Shown piece by piece: positions 46,309-57,486 of a DNA stretch of 64,000 nucleotides. The stretch lies in contig NZ_JAATUR010000001.1 of the NCBI RefSeq assembly GCF_011881725.1, positions 1-64,000 of the forward strand, given 5' to 3'. The stretch's first letter is position 1. Each line of letters opens with the position of its first letter. The stretch is from Escherichia coli (GTDB lineage Bacteria > Pseudomonadota > Gammaproteobacteria > Enterobacterales > Enterobacteriaceae). Position numbers and translations under genes: made by a program. The notes beneath the pieces are model-generated. The model did no database searches. It saw only the letters and a program-made list of their open reading frames with translations, and had not been told where the DNA came from.

Positions 46309-47284
46309 GATCGTCTCCTCCGTCGTGATGGTCGTTTTTGGTGTTGCGACGAACCAGCACGGTTAAGCCCGCCAGCACAGCCAGTGGTAGCATCATGCCT
46401 TTATACAGGGTGTGTTGAATATTTTCGGAACGCGCGCCAGTGGAAAGATCGTCCAGCTTCGGCAGGTCGAGATTTTCGTAGGGAACACCCGTTAGTACCA
46501 GAACCTGCGTACCGCCACCCTCTTTCTCGCCATACAGATGCGGATAATATTTCGGCACCGTATGCAGGTAAGTGTCGCCAGATTTCAGCGTCTGACGCGG
46601 ATAGTGGTATTCGCTGCCAGGCTTCAGCGCCAGGCGTTTTTTCGCCTCAGCCATCAGCTCTTCACGCGTACCAAAAATCACCGCGCCCGCCGGACACACT
46701 TCTACACAACCAGGCAGACCGCCTTTATCGAGACGTTCCACACCTTTCTGGTTGCACAACTCGCACTTATGCAGCGCACCAAACGGGTTGTTGTAGTCGT
46801 ACTTCGGCACGTTGTACGGACAGGCGACCATGCAGTAACGGCAGCCGGTGCACACGTCTTTGTCGTAATGGACAATGCCGGTTTTAGGATCTTTTTTCAG
46901 CGCAGAAACCGGGCACACGGAGACACAGTTCGGATCGACGCAGTGCATACACTGTTTCTTAATGTACGCGTAGCCGTTCTCCTCCTGGTCTTTGTTGACG
47001 CCTGTGCCGCTGGTCCACACCTGAATGATGTTATTGGTGTACGGCGACAGTTTGTCGTTGTTCGACCAGGTCTGTTCCCCTTGCGGGTTACGCTCCGGGA
47101 AGTTGATATCCTGACACTTGGTGACGCAAGCCTGGCAGCCTACGCACAAGGTCGAGTCGTACAACATTCCCAGCGATCCCGGAATTGGCGGGCGGTTTTC
47201 AGCAGCCGCATGGCTGACAGACGGCAGTGCGCCCGTCAGCAATGCCCCGCAGGAGGCTGCTTTAATAAAATTACGTCTGTTCAC
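46298..47284 (-). CDS. hybA: HybA, hydrogenase-2 ferredoxin-type electron carrier
   Basis: A 328-residue periplasmic protein with a twin-arginine signal ([20 protein letters not shown]). It has four [4Fe-4S] motifs ([41 protein letters not shown] with CVEVCP) and a C-terminal membrane anchor ([15 protein letters not shown]). It passes electrons between HybO and HybB. Confidence 0.97.
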
Positions 47285-47286
47285 GG

Positions 47287-48405
47287 TTATTCTCCCCGTG
47301 AGTCAGCGTTATCTTTCTTTTGCTGACGCCCCAGTTCACGCACCGCCATCACGCTGACACCGGCAACCAGCCCAACCACGCCGCCGAGTAAACCGATAGC
47401 GCCTGCAGAGACGTTGCCGCCTTCTTTAGCGTTGACGTCCGGTTTTTGTGAACGAGGCGTCTGGTTTTCGACGTTGGCAAGCTGATGGATGCCTTTATGG
47501 AAGCCGATACCTTCTTCGTTACAGCCGTAGCACGGGTGACCTATCGCCACCGGCCACACGCCGCCAACGTCGCAGAATTGCAGCGTTGAGCAGTTGCCGT
47601 AAGTTTCTGGTCCTTTACAGCCGAGGTGGTACAGGCACCAGCCTTCGCGGTGGCCTTCATCACCGAACTCTTTAGCAAAACGGCCAGCATCGAAGTGCGG
47701 GCGGCGTTCGCAGTGTTCGTGGATCAGACGACCATAGGCGAAGGTCGGACGGTTTTTATCATCCAGTTTTGGCGGTTTGCCGTAGGTGATGATGTGCGCA
47801 ACGGTCGCGAGGAAGTTATGCGGGTTAGGCGGACAGCCTGGAATGTTGATGACGGTTTTGCCCGGCAGAACTTCTTGCAGGCTGACCGCGCCAGTTGGGT
47901 TAACCCCAGCAGCAGCGACACCGCCCCACGCGGAGCAGGAACCGATAGCGATAATGGCTGCTGCGCCTTCTGCCGCTTTGCGGATGTGGTCCACAATCGG
48001 CTCACCGGCAACCATGCAATAAATACCGTTATCTTTTAATGGGATGGAACCATCCACCACCAACACGTATTGCCCTTTGTACTTCTCAAGTGCGTTGTGT
48101 TTGTTCTCTTCGACCTGGTGACCGAAAGCGGCAGAGAGCACTTCGTGGTACTCCAGAGAGATCGTCTCCAGCACGAGGTTTTCTACTGTTGGATGCGTTG
48201 CACGAAGCAGAGATTCGGTACAACCGGTGCACTCCTGCGCGCCAATCCAGATAACTGGCGGACGCTGCGGGTTAGTGACCGATTCGGCCATCTCTGCGGC
48301 GGCTTTGCTACTTAACCCCATGGTGGCGGCTAATGCTGCACAAAGCTTCATGAAATCACGACGGTTAATGCCGTGAGAATGGATGAGGGTGTTATCTCCA
48401 GTCAT
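47287..48405 (-). CDS. hybO: HybO, hydrogenase-2 small subunit
   Basis: A 372-residue [NiFe] hydrogenase small subunit. The Tat signal [17 protein letters not shown] is at residues 14-30, the proximal cluster starts CTGCTES (Cys59, Cys62), further clusters are in CYGCNEEG and the C-terminal half, and a C-terminal membrane helix ([20 protein letters not shown]) anchors the enzyme. It is the first gene of hybOABCDEFG. Anaerobic induction and repression by nitrate via NarL are known in K-12. Confidence 0.98.
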   Translation of the reverse strand: MTGDNTLIHSHGINRRDFMKLCAALAATMGLSSKAAAEMAESVTNPQRPPVIWIGAQECTGCTESLLRATHPTVENLVLETISLEYHEVLSAAFGHQVEENKHNALEKYKGQYVLVVDGSIPLKDNGIYCMVAGEPIVDHIRKAAEGAAAIIAIGSCSAWGGVAAAGVNPTGAVSLQEVLPGKTVINIPGCPPNPHNFLATVAHIITYGKPPKLDDKNRPTFAYGRLIHEHCERRPHFDAGRFAKEFGDEGHREGWCLYHLGCKGPETYGNCSTLQFCDVGGVWPVAIGHPCYGCNEEGIGFHKGIHQLANVENQTPRSQKPDVNAKEGGNVSAGAIGLLGGVVGLVAGVSVMAVRELGRQQKKDNADSRGE

Positions 48406-48503
48406 TTATAGTTATTCCGTTGCGAAGACCTGGCATATATTTTGCCTCAATCGCAAAATCGATAATGCGATCGATGCGCCATTTACCACACATTTATTAT
48501 GGT

Positions 48504-48519
48504 TATCATTGCAATGATA
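48504..48519. promoter_or_regulatory. Perfect 16-bp palindrome upstream of hybO
   Basis: TATCATTGCAATGATA is a perfect palindrome located about 100 bases before the hybO start. It resembles a dimeric regulator site, but I cannot name the protein. Confidence 0.35.
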
Positions 48520-48593
48520 CTGCGGCGGGGCGTTAAAACGAAGGGAATAAGCATTAGTGTAATTAATTAAAGCAAGATAATACGTATGTTTGA

Positions 48594-48881
48594 TCAATTT
48601 TCGAGGCGATAACCAGCCATAAAAAAGCGCAACGTAGAACAGGAACTATTCTCACGAAAGAAATCCATTACCATCTCTTTATCCAGCCCATAACGACGCG
48701 TCAGAATACCCGCTTCCCAGGCGCAAAGCTGGCGATCACCTGTCTTTTCATACATCCGGTGCGAGTAACCTAATACAAAACCACGTTTATAGTCGGCGCA
48801 AAATTTAGTCACATTAACCGCACTATCAGCATGCGTTGCTTTTAATCCCGCCATTAAGCCTTTACCGAAATGGTTATTCAT
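48594..48881 (-). CDS. yghW: YghW, DUF2623 protein
   Basis: A 95-residue protein ([20 protein letters not shown] ... [11 protein letters not shown]) matching E. coli YghW, a DUF2623 protein of unknown function. It is soluble, with three or four cysteines and no signal peptide. It lies upstream of the hyb operon on the same strand, but the 188-bp gap suggests separate transcription. Confidence 0.92.
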   Translation of the reverse strand: MNNHFGKGLMAGLKATHADSAVNVTKFCADYKRGFVLGYSHRMYEKTGDRQLCAWEAGILTRRYGLDKEMVMDFFRENSSCSTLRFFMAGYRLEN

Positions 48882-48999
48882 CGTTTACCTCAATCGCTAT
48901 GTACAAAAATATATAGCGACATTTTAGGCAAACTCCGACTTTTACGCACGCTATTTTTTCATGCTTCTTTAATACTTAATCTTGTAAGAGATAAACGAA

Positions 49000-49887
49000 T
49001 CAGGAGAGATATTTATCGAACCATCTCAGCGTCCTTTGCCAGGCAAGATCGGCCGCTGATTTGTCATAACGTGGCGTGGAATCATTATGGAATCCGTGGT
49101 TTACCCCCGGATAAATATATGCTTCATAGACTTTGTTATTGGCCTTCAACGCCGCCTCATAAGCGGGCCAACCTTCGTTGATTCGCGTGTCCAGTTCAGC
49201 ATAGTGGAGTAGTAAAGGCGCTTCGATCTTTACCACATCGGCAGTGGGTGCCTGGCGCCCATAAAACGGCACCGCGCAGGCCAGTTCCGGATACGCCACG
49301 GCAGACGCGTTCGAGACGCCACCGCCATAGCAAAATCCGGTAATACCCACTTTGCCAGTCGCTTGCGGATAGCGTTGCATAAACTCGATCGCAGCAAAGA
49401 AATCATTCATCAGTTTGGTTGCATCAACCTGCTGTTGCAGTTCGCGGCCTTTATCATCGTTACCAGGATAGCCGCCTACAGAGCTTAAGCCGTCAGGCGC
49501 CAGGGCAATGTACCCCGCCTTTGCCACTCGCCGCGCCACGTCTTCGATATACGGATTCAACCCACGATTTTCATGCACCACGACCACCGCTGGCGTTTTG
49601 CCGCTCATCTTCGCGGGTTTCACCAGGTAACCCCGCACCTCGCCGTGACCATTTGGCGAAGGATACGTGATGTACTCAGCAGAAATCTCCGGGTCGGTAA
49701 ACTCCACCTGAGTCGCCCACGCATAATTTGGCTTGAGCAAATCAAACAACGCCAACGCTGTCATCCCGCCTACCGCGTACTTCGCTGCAAGGTTAAGGAA
49801 CTCACGTTTCGATATTTTCCCATGAGCGTAATAGTCGTAGTAATCCAGCAACTCTTGCGGGAAGTCTTTGGCGGTTAAACGCGGCAT
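49000..49887 (-). CDS. yghX: YghX, dienelactone hydrolase-family protein (intact)
   Basis: A 295-residue alpha/beta hydrolase of the dienelactone hydrolase family. The nucleophile Cys is in GITGFCYGGGVSNA, an Asp in LHYAELDTRI and the His in PGVNHGFHND, with the oxyanion region VVHENRGLNPYIED. The N-terminus carries a twin-Lys/Arg plus hydrophobic stretch (SKREFLNLAAKYAVGGMTALALF), perhaps an export or anchor signal. A strong GAGGAG precedes the ATG pair at 49890/49887. As I recall, this gene is broken in K-12; here it is open throughout. Confidence 0.9.
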   Translation of the reverse strand: MPRLTAKDFPQELLDYYDYYAHGKISKREFLNLAAKYAVGGMTALALFDLLKPNYAWATQVEFTDPEISAEYITYPSPNGHGEVRGYLVKPAKMSGKTPAVVVVHENRGLNPYIEDVARRVAKAGYIALAPDGLSSVGGYPGNDDKGRELQQQVDATKLMNDFFAAIEFMQRYPQATGKVGITGFCYGGGVSNASAVAYPELACAVPFYGRQAPTADVVKIEAPLLLHYAELDTRINEGWPAYEAALKANNKVYEAYIYPGVNHGFHNDSTPRYDKSAADLAWQRTLRWFDKYLS

Positions 49888-50043
49888 CATTTTGCTCCTC
49901 AACTGTTGTTTTTTTAAGCAAAGCATAAGCGCGTGTTTTTGCCCAATTTTTCGTCACTCTGTGAGCGATGCTACGGGATAGGTACGGGTAAATCGCTAGA
50001 CTAGAAACATTGTTTCGAAATTGAATGATGGAAAGGAGATGTC

Positions 50044-51084
50044 ATGGTCTGGTTAGCGAATCCCGAACGTTACGGGCAGATGCAGTACCGTTATTGCGGA
50101 AAAAGCGGTTTACGCCTGCCCGCACTGTCGCTCGGTTTGTGGCACAATTTCGGTCACGTTAACGCACTGGAGTCACAGCGTACAATCCTGCGCAAAGCCT
50201 TTGATTTGGGCATTACTCACTTCGATTTAGCCAACAACTACGGCCCGCCTCCCGGCAGTGCAGAAGAAAACTTTGGACATCTGCTACGGGAAGATTTTGC
50301 CCCTTATCGTGACGAGTTAATTATCTCCACCAAAGCCGGATACGATATGTGGCCTGGCCCGTATGGCTCTGGCGGTTCACGTAAATACCTGCTCGCCAGC
50401 CTCGACCAAAGCCTGAAGCGTATGGGGCTTGAGTATGTCGATATCTTTTACTCTCATCGCGTCGATGAAAATACGCCAATGGAAGAAACCGCCTCTGCGC
50501 TGGCTCATGCGGTGCAAAGCGGCAAGGCGTTGTATGTCGGGATCTCCTCTTACTCGCCAGAGCGGACGCAAAAAATGGTCGAGTTGCTGCGCGAGTGGAA
50601 AATTCCGCTGTTAATTCATCAACCTTCATACAATCTGCTCAATCGCTGGGTAGATAAAAGCGGTCTACTGGATACTCTGGAAAATAACGGCGTGGGCTGC
50701 ATTGCCTTTACCCCACTGGCTCAGGGATTGCTGACCGGAAAATATCTCAACGGTATTCCTCAGGATTCACGGATGCATCGCGAAGGAAATAAAGTTCGTG
50801 GCCTGACGCCGAAAATGCTCACCGACGCTAACCTCACCAGCCTGCGGTTATTGAATGAAATGGCACAGCAGCGTGGTCAATCGATGGCGCAAATGGCGTT
50901 AAGCTGGTTGCTGAAAGATGATCGAGTGACTTCGGTATTGATTGGCGCCAGCCGTGCGGAGCAACTGGAGGAGAACGTGCAGGCGCTGAATAATCTGGCG
51001 TTTAGTGCCAAAGAACTGGCGCAAATCGACCAGCATATCGCCGACGGCGAGCTAAACCTGTGGCAAGCGTCTTCCGATAAATAA
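50044..51084 (+). CDS. gpr: YghZ (Gpr), L-glyceraldehyde 3-phosphate reductase
   Basis: A 346-residue aldo-keto reductase (AKR14) reducing L-glyceraldehyde 3-phosphate and methylglyoxal with NADPH. Active-site Asp and Tyr are in HFDLANNYGPPPGSAE, Lys in IISTKAGYDMW and His in FYSHRVDENTP. The NADPH-binding end is LIGASRAEQLEENVQAL. GGAGAT precedes the ATG. In K-12 it is a SoxS-type stress-responsive gene; no soxbox was verified here. Confidence 0.96.
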   Translation: MVWLANPERYGQMQYRYCGKSGLRLPALSLGLWHNFGHVNALESQRTILRKAFDLGITHFDLANNYGPPPGSAEENFGHLLREDFAPYRDELIISTKAGYDMWPGPYGSGGSRKYLLASLDQSLKRMGLEYVDIFYSHRVDENTPMEETASALAHAVQSGKALYVGISSYSPERTQKMVELLREWKIPLLIHQPSYNLLNRWVDKSGLLDTLENNGVGCIAFTPLAQGLLTGKYLNGIPQDSRMHREGNKVRGLTPKMLTDANLTSLRLLNEMAQQRGQSMAQMALSWLLKDDRVTSVLIGASRAEQLEENVQALNNLAFSAKELAQIDQHIADGELNLWQASSDK

Positions 51085-51095
51085 CGTGTTAAGAA

Positions 51096-51116
51096 CGGGC
51101 GCGAGAACCGCGCCCG
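51096..51116. terminator. Hairpin between yghZ and yqhA
   Basis: The eight-base perfect stem CGGGCGCG/CGCGCCCG has a five-base loop, lies between two convergent genes, and has a weak T-tract. Confidence 0.55.
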
Positions 51117-51123
51117 AATCAAA

Positions 51124-51687
<564 letters not shown>

Positions 51688-51808
51688 TCAACATATATGT
51701 TAAACCTTTGTCGTATAAATCCGAGATTTAGGGATCTTCCTGGTTCCCTTATCAACGCATCGAGACCGTCTACCCTTAAAGGACGTTGAACCTGAAGGGA
51801 GAAAAGCG

Positions 51809-52693
51809 ATGTCTCATTTAAAAGACCCGACCACGCAGTATTACACTGGTGAATATCCCAAACAGAAACAACCAACGCCCGGCATCCAGGCGAAGATGAC
51901 GCCGGTGCCCGATTGCGGCGAGAAAACCTATGTTGGTAGCGGCCGCCTGAAAGATCGTAAGGCACTGGTAACAGGGGGCGATTCCGGAATCGGTCGCGCA
52001 GCCGCCATCGCTTACGCGCGTGAAGGTGCTGATGTGGCAATCAGTTATCTTCCGGCGGAAGAAGAAGATGCCCAGGATGTGAAAAAGATTATTGAAGAGT
52101 GCGGACGCAAAGTCGTTCTGCTGCCTGGCGATTTAAGCGATGAGAAATTTGCCCGTTCGCTTGTTCACGACGCACATAAGGCGTTAGGCGGGCTGGATAT
52201 TATGGCGCTGGTCGCCGGGAAACAAGTCGCTATTCCTGATATTGCAGACCTCACCAGCGAGCAGTTTCAGAAGACGTTTGCCATTAACGTTTTCGCGCTG
52301 TTCTGGCTAACCCAGGAAGCGATTCCCCTACTACCGAAAGGAGTCAGTATCATCACCACTTCGTCAATCCAGGCATACCAACCAAGCCCGCATTTACTGG
52401 ATTACGCAGCAACGAAGGCGGCGATTCTGAACTACAGCCGTGGCCTGGCAAAACAGGTCGCGGAGAAAGGTATTCGAGTGAATATTGTCGCGCCTGGCCC
52501 TATCTGGACGGCACTGCAAATTTCTGGCGGACAGATGCAGGATAAAATCCCGCAGTTTGGTCAGAAAACACCGATGAAACGTGCGGGGCAACCGGCGGAA
52601 CTGGCCCCTGTATATGTTTATCTGGCAAGTCAGGAGTCGAGCTATGTCACCGCAGAAGTGCATGGCGTGTGTGGCGGCGAGCATTTAGGCTAA
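51809..52693 (+). CDS. yghA: YghA, NADP-dependent aldehyde/alcohol reductase (SDR)
   Basis: A 294-residue short-chain dehydrogenase. The extended N-terminus ([20 protein letters not shown]) is typical of the YghA/YdaD subgroup. It has the cofactor motif [13 protein letters not shown], active-site serines in [13 protein letters not shown] and the YxxxK pair in [12 protein letters not shown]. Its known activities include NADPH-dependent reduction of glyoxal-type aldehydes. Confidence 0.94.
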   Translation: MSHLKDPTTQYYTGEYPKQKQPTPGIQAKMTPVPDCGEKTYVGSGRLKDRKALVTGGDSGIGRAAAIAYAREGADVAISYLPAEEEDAQDVKKIIEECGRKVVLLPGDLSDEKFARSLVHDAHKALGGLDIMALVAGKQVAIPDIADLTSEQFQKTFAINVFALFWLTQEAIPLLPKGVSIITTSSIQAYQPSPHLLDYAATKAAILNYSRGLAKQVAEKGIRVNIVAPGPIWTALQISGGQMQDKIPQFGQKTPMKRAGQPAELAPVYVYLASQESSYVTAEVHGVCGGEHLG

Positions 52694-52697
52694 AAAA

Positions 52698-52727
52698 ATG
52701 CCCGGTTGTATGAAAGCAACCGGGCAT
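52698..52727 (-). terminator. Terminator between yghA and exbD
   Basis: The stem ATGCCCGGTTG/CAACCGGGCAT has an A-run on its left (52692-52698), which becomes a U-run for minus-strand exbBD transcripts. It may also end yghA transcripts. Confidence 0.8.
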
Positions 52728-52745
52728 CATCGTACTTTTAACTCT

Positions 52746-52942
<197 letters not shown>

Positions 52943-52949
52943 TTCTGCT

Positions 52950-53375
52950 TTACTTCGCTTTGGCAGTTTCTTCGCCGACCAGACCTATCTTCAGGTAACC
53001 CGCCTGATGCAGCGTATCCATTACCTTCATCAACGTCTCGTAATCGACGGTTTTATCCGCTCGGAAGAAGATGGTGGTATCTTTCTTGCCTTCAGTTAAC
53101 GCATTCAGCGCCGTAACCATCGTTTCATCGGTGACAGGATCATTACCGATAAACATCGAGTTATCCGCCTTCACCGACAAATAAACCGGTTTTTCCGGAC
53201 GCGGCTGTGGCGTGCTGGTTGAAGCAGGCAAGTTCACCTTCACATCTACCGTCGCTAACGGTGCCGCCACCATAAAGATAATCAACAGAACCAACATCAC
53301 GTCGATAAACGGCGTCACGTTGATATCATGCATTTCACCGTTATCGTCGAGGTTTTCGTTAAGATGCATTGCCAT
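52950..53375 (-). CDS. exbD: ExbD, TonB energy-transduction subunit
   Basis: A 141-residue inner-membrane protein with one N-terminal membrane helix containing the essential aspartate (VTPFIDVMLVLLIIFMVAAPL, Asp25) and a periplasmic C-domain. With ExbB it uses the proton gradient to drive TonB for siderophore and B12 uptake. It is six bases downstream of exbB. Confidence 0.98.
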   Translation of the reverse strand: MAMHLNENLDDNGEMHDINVTPFIDVMLVLLIIFMVAAPLATVDVKVNLPASTSTPQPRPEKPVYLSVKADNSMFIGNDPVTDETMVTALNALTEGKKDTTIFFRADKTVDYETLMKVMDTLHQAGYLKIGLVGEETAKAK

Positions 53376-53381
53376 CGGACA

Positions 53382-54116
53382 TTATCCTACGCGTAATTTT
53401 TGTGCGACACGAACCGGATGCGCAGCGGCGCTGGCTTCCAGATCCAGGTCACGACTTTGCAGCAACAGTACCTGCGCTGCGACATCACCCAGCATCGCTT
53501 TAAAGCCACCAATCTGACGTGCAAATATGTTATAGATAACGACCGCCGGAATCGCTGCCACCAGACCGATCGCCGTTGCCAGCAAAGCTTCTGCGATACC
53601 CGGCGCAACCACCGCCAGGTTAGTGGTTTGCGTTTGCGCAATACCGATAAAGCTGTTCATGATGCCCCAAACCGTACCAAACAAACCAACGAATGGCGAA
53701 ATCGCGCCGATGGTAGCAAGGTAGCCGTTACCACGGCCCATTTGACGCCCCACGGCGGCGACCCGACGCTCCAGGCGGAAGCTGGTACGCTCTTTAATAC
53801 CTTCGTTATCGTCGCTGCCTTCTGACAGTTCCAGCTCATTCTGCGCTTCATTGAGCAAATGCAGACTTAAACTTTTGCTACCAAAATCAGCGGCGATATC
53901 GTTGGCCTGGTTTAAGGAGAGAGCTTCAGCCAGCAGTTGCTGTTCGCGTTTCAGGCGACGCTTCTGATTGAAGAACTCTACGCTCTTACTGAAGAAGATT
54001 GCCCAGGTGACTACGGAGGCCAAAATCAGCCCAATCATCACGCACTTAACAACAATATCGGCGTGCTGATACATACCCCAGACGGAAAGGTCCGTCTGCA
54101 TTAAATTATTACCCAC
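53382..54116 (-). CDS. exbB: ExbB, TonB energy-transduction subunit
   Basis: A 244-residue three-helix membrane protein of the MotA/TolQ/ExbB family: helix 1 CVMIGLILASVVTWAIFF; helices 2-3 LATIGAISPFVGLFGTVWGIMNSF and APGIAEALLATAIGLVAAIPAVVIYN. It forms the pentameric scaffold around ExbD. The operon is preceded by a Fur-like site, and its promoter faces metC. Confidence 0.98.
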   Translation of the reverse strand: MGNNLMQTDLSVWGMYQHADIVVKCVMIGLILASVVTWAIFFSKSVEFFNQKRRLKREQQLLAEALSLNQANDIAADFGSKSLSLHLLNEAQNELELSEGSDDNEGIKERTSFRLERRVAAVGRQMGRGNGYLATIGAISPFVGLFGTVWGIMNSFIGIAQTQTTNLAVVAPGIAEALLATAIGLVAAIPAVVIYNIFARQIGGFKAMLGDVAAQVLLLQSRDLDLEASAAAHPVRVAQKLRVG

Positions 54117-54179
54117 TGTGTATCTCCAGGACGCAAGTCACAAAATCTGCGCATAATAATATCAAAACGACGTCGAATT

Positions 54180-54201
54180 GATAGTCGTTCTCATTACTAT
54201 T
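54180..54201. promoter_or_regulatory. Fur-box-like sequence upstream of exbB
   Basis: GATAGTCGTTCTCATTACTAT (its complement carries AATGAGAA...TATC) matches the Fur consensus GATAATGATAATCATTATC at most half-site positions. It lies about 65 bases before the exbB start. Iron-Fur repression of exbBD is well known. Confidence 0.65.
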
Positions 54202-54332
54202 TGCATACTGCCGTACCTTTGCTTTCTTTTCCTTGCGTTTACGCAGTAAAAAAGCCACCAGCACGCCATTTGCGAAAATTTTCTGCTTTATGCCAATTCT
54301 TCAGGATGCGCCCGTGAATATTCATGCTAGTT

Positions 54333-54348
54333 TAGACATCCAGACGTA
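54333..54348. promoter_or_regulatory. MetJ (met box) operator of metC
   Basis: TAGACATCCAGACGTA is two adjacent met boxes close to the AGACGTCT consensus, 20 bases before the metC start. MetJ-SAM repression of metC is known. Confidence 0.8.
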
Positions 54349-54367
54349 TAAAAACAGGAATCCCGAC

Positions 54368-55555
54368 ATGGCGGACAAAAAGCTTGATACTCAACTGATC
54401 AATGCAGGACGCAGCAAAAAATACACCCTCGGCGCAGTAAATAGCGTGATTCAACGTGCCTCTTCGCTGGTCTTTGACAGTGTGGAAGCCAAAAAACATG
54501 CGACACGCAATCGCGCTAATGGTGAGTTGTTCTATGGACGGCGCGGAACGCTAACGCACTTCTCCTTACAAGAAGCGATGTGCGAACTGGAAGGTGGCGC
54601 AGGTTGCGTCCTGTTCCCCTGCGGGGCGGCAGCGGTTGCTAATTCCATTCTTGCCTTTGTCGAACAGGGCGATCATGTCTTAATGACCAACACCGCCTAT
54701 GAACCGAGTCAGGATTTCTGTAGCAAAATCCTCAGCAAACTGGGCGTAACGACATCGTGGTTTGATCCACTAATTGGCGCGGATATCGTTAAACATCTGC
54801 AGCCAAACACTAAAATCGTGTTTCTCGAATCACCAGGCTCCATCACCATGGAAGTCCACGACGTTCCGGCGATTGTCGCCGCCGTGCGCAGTGTCGTACC
54901 GGATGCCATTATTATGATCGATAACACCTGGGCTGCAGGTGTGCTGTTTAAGGCGCTGGATTTTGGCATTGATGTTTCCATTCAGGCCGCCACTAAATAT
55001 CTGGTTGGGCATTCGGATGCGATGATCGGCACTGCCGTGTGCAATGCCCGTTGCTGGGAGCAACTGCGGGAAAACGCCTATCTGATGGGACAAATGGTCG
55101 ATGCCGATACAGCCTATATCACCAGCCGTGGCCTGCGCACATTAGGTGTGCGTCTGCGCCAACATCATGAAAGTAGTCTGAAAGTGGCTGAATGGCTGGC
55201 GGAACATCCGCAAGTAGCGCGAGTTAACCACCCTGCTCTGCCCGGCAGTAAAGGCCATGATTTCTGGAAACGAGACTTTACAGGCAGCAGCGGGCTATTT
55301 TCCTTTGTGCTTAAGAAAAAACTCAATGATGAAGAGCTAGCGAACTATCTGGATAACTTCAGTTTATTCAGCATGGCCTACTCGTGGGGCGGGTATGAAT
55401 CGTTGATCCTTGCCAATCAACCAGAACATATCGCCGCCATTCGCCCGCAAGGCAAGATCGATTTTAGCGGTACCTTGATTCGCCTGCATATTGGTCTGGA
55501 AGATGTCGACGATCTGATTGCCGATCTGGACGCTGCTTTCGCGCGAATTGTATAA
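54368..55555 (+). CDS. metC: MetC, cystathionine beta-lyase
   Basis: A 395-residue PLP enzyme that splits cystathionine to homocysteine, pyruvate and ammonia, the penultimate step of methionine synthesis. The PLP-lysine is Lys210 in [13 protein letters not shown]; Tyr56 and Arg58 are in LFYGRRGT, and Arg372 of the substrate-binding site is within [11 protein letters not shown]. The ATG at 54368 fits the AACAGGA ribosome site and known N-terminus [10 protein letters not shown]; the longer open frame runs through the met boxes and is rejected. Confidence 0.98.
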   Translation: MADKKLDTQLINAGRSKKYTLGAVNSVIQRASSLVFDSVEAKKHATRNRANGELFYGRRGTLTHFSLQEAMCELEGGAGCVLFPCGAAAVANSILAFVEQGDHVLMTNTAYEPSQDFCSKILSKLGVTTSWFDPLIGADIVKHLQPNTKIVFLESPGSITMEVHDVPAIVAAVRSVVPDAIIMIDNTWAAGVLFKALDFGIDVSIQAATKYLVGHSDAMIGTAVCNARCWEQLRENAYLMGQMVDADTAYITSRGLRTLGVRLRQHHESSLKVAEWLAEHPQVARVNHPALPGSKGHDFWKRDFTGSSGLFSFVLKKKLNDEELANYLDNFSLFSMAYSWGGYESLILANQPEHIAAIRPQGKIDFSGTLIRLHIGLEDVDDLIADLDAAFARIV

Positions 55556-55694
55556 CATTGCAACCTTCGGACAATTTTACAGACATTTAATTGTGAAAAG
55601 TCTTAAATTGTTGCGTCCGGGATCAAGGCGTCCCGGGCAATTCAGGAGTACAATAGGCAAATAAAGGCTTAAACGCTGTTCCACAGGAAAGTCC

Positions 55695-56354
55695 ATGGCT
55701 GTTATTCAAGATATCATCGCTGCGCTCTGGCAACACGACTTTGCCGCGCTGGCGGATCCTCATATTGTTAGCGTTGTTTACTTTGTCATGTTTGCCACGC
55801 TGTTTTTAGAAAATGGCCTGCTGCCCGCCTCATTTTTGCCAGGTGACAGCTTGTTGATTCTGGCTGGTGCATTGATTGCCCAGGGAGTTATGGATTTTCT
55901 GCCAACGATTGCGATTCTGACTGCCGCTGCAAGTCTGGGCTGCTGGTTAAGTTATATTCAGGGGCGCTGGTTAGGTAATACCAAAACGGTGAAAGGCTGG
56001 CTGGCACAGCTTCCCGCCAAATATCACCAGCGCGCCACCTGTATGTTTGACCGTCACGGCCTGCTGGCGTTGCTGGCTGGACGTTTTCTCGCCTTTGTCC
56101 GTACGCTGCTGCCCACCATGGCGGGGATTTCCGGCCTGCCAAACCGCCGCTTCCAGTTTTTTAACTGGTTAAGTGGGTTGCTGTGGGTCAGCGTGGTGAC
56201 CAGTTTTGGCTATGCCTTGAGCATGATCCCATTCGTTAAACGCCATGAAGATCAGGTAATGACGTTCCTGATGATCCTGCCGATTGCCTTGCTAACCGCT
56301 GGCTTGTTAGGCACGCTGTTTGTGGTGATTAAAAAAAAGTACTGTAGTGCCTGA
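55695..56354 (+). CDS. yghB: YghB, DedA-family membrane protein
   Basis: A 219-residue DedA protein ([36 protein letters not shown]; conserved [35 protein letters not shown]). DedA proteins support proton-motive force, cell division and drug resistance, and recent work links the family to lipid (undecaprenyl-phosphate/phospholipid) flipping. YghB is redundant with YqjA in K-12. Confidence 0.97.
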   Translation: MAVIQDIIAALWQHDFAALADPHIVSVVYFVMFATLFLENGLLPASFLPGDSLLILAGALIAQGVMDFLPTIAILTAAASLGCWLSYIQGRWLGNTKTVKGWLAQLPAKYHQRATCMFDRHGLLALLAGRFLAFVRTLLPTMAGISGLPNRRFQFFNWLSGLLWVSVVTSFGYALSMIPFVKRHEDQVMTFLMILPIALLTAGLLGTLFVVIKKKYCSA

Positions 56355-56365
56355 CGATTTCTTCC

Positions 56366-56389
56366 GTTCCCGGTGGCCATGCCGGGAAC
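56366..56389. terminator. Hairpin between yghB and yqhC
   Basis: The stem GTTCCCGG/CCGGGAAC has an eight-base loop and lies between convergent genes. Confidence 0.65.
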
Positions 56390-56393
56390 ACAT

Positions 56394-57350
56394 TTAACTC
56401 CCCTGCATTGAGCGTATTCTTGCCGCATCTTCACCCGGTGTCACACCAAAATAACGTTTAAACTCACGGCTAAATTGCGACGCACTTTCGTAACCGACGC
56501 GCATCGCTGCCGCGCTGGCTTTCATGCCATCGTGGATAATCATCATCCGCGCCTTATGCAGGCGGTAATTCTTCAGATACTGCAACGGCGAAGTGCTGGT
56601 GACAGACTTAAAATTATGGTGGAACGCCGAAACGCTCATATTGGCCTCTGCCGCCAGTTGCTCAACGCTCAGGTTTTCAGTGTATTTATTTTCAATCCGT
56701 TTCAGCACACGGCTAATCAGGCTGAAATGCGTCTGACGACTGACCAGCGCCAGTAACGCGCCGCCGCAAGGTCCGGTCAGCACGTAGTACAGTATTTCGC
56801 GGATGATCTGCTTACCGAGAATGCGCGCATCCAGCGGTCGCTCCATCACATCCAGTAACCGCTCCGCTGCACATAAAATCTCTTCGGACAACGTGGCGGA
56901 GTTAATACCGCTGGCGGCCATCGACGGCTGGAAATGCTCATCTTCGCCAATGTCCATTAGCAGTTCTTGTAATTGCAAAATATCAACATTGAGACGTACT
57001 CCCGCCAGTGGCACCTCTGACGTGGCAAAGGTTTCGCACTCAAACGGCAACGGTACCGTCAACAGCAGGTATTCATTGGCGTCATAACGAAACACACGTT
57101 CATTGATGTAACCGATTTTATGCCCGGAAAAGAGAATTATGATGCCAGGCTCATACATCACCGGCGTACGCGCGAAAGGCCTCTCGCCATACAATAAGCG
57201 CACATCAGGCAACAGCTCTGACAAATTGTTTTCTTTATTTTTCAGATCATTAACTTTATCCGTCAGTAAGCGGCAAATTTCTTCACGTTTCATATCGCGT
57301 AATTTCTTAGGAATAATGTGGCAATTTGATTGTGCGCAATTTAGTACCAT
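56394..57350 (-). CDS. yqhC: YqhC, AraC-family activator of yqhD-dkgA
   Basis: A 318-residue AraC/XylS regulator. The N-terminal cupin-like effector domain ([20 protein letters not shown]) is followed by the C-terminal double helix-turn-helix ([41 protein letters not shown] and [32 protein letters not shown]). It senses toxic aldehydes such as glyoxal and furfural, apparently through cysteines, and activates yqhD and dkgA. Start: the ATG at 57350 gives the annotated length; a second ATG at 57293 would give 299 residues and is also possible. Confidence 0.94.
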   Translation of the reverse strand: MVLNCAQSNCHIIPKKLRDMKREEICRLLTDKVNDLKNKENNLSELLPDVRLLYGERPFARTPVMYEPGIIILFSGHKIGYINERVFRYDANEYLLLTVPLPFECETFATSEVPLAGVRLNVDILQLQELLMDIGEDEHFQPSMAASGINSATLSEEILCAAERLLDVMERPLDARILGKQIIREILYYVLTGPCGGALLALVSRQTHFSLISRVLKRIENKYTENLSVEQLAAEANMSVSAFHHNFKSVTSTSPLQYLKNYRLHKARMMIIHDGMKASAAAMRVGYESASQFSREFKRYFGVTPGEDAARIRSMQGS

Positions 57351-57486
57351 TTCTCCAGCACTCTGGAGAAATAGGCAAGACATTGGCAGAAATGTGCATT
57401 GAGAGCCACGACGCTGGCGACCACAATGGATAACATCAGACAGGTTGATCCCTGTCTTCATATTGGCCCAGCAAAGGGAGCAAGTA
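57351..57486. promoter_or_regulatory. yqhC/yqhD divergent promoter region
   Basis: This 136-bp spacer is where YqhC is known to bind and activate yqhD. I see the yqhD ribosome site GGGAG at 57475-57479 but cannot define the operator by eye. Confidence 0.5.

Noticed and set aside
54233-54367. Extended metC frame
   Set aside because: It would translate through the met boxes and the promoter; the ATG at 54368 has the ribosome site and the known N-terminus.
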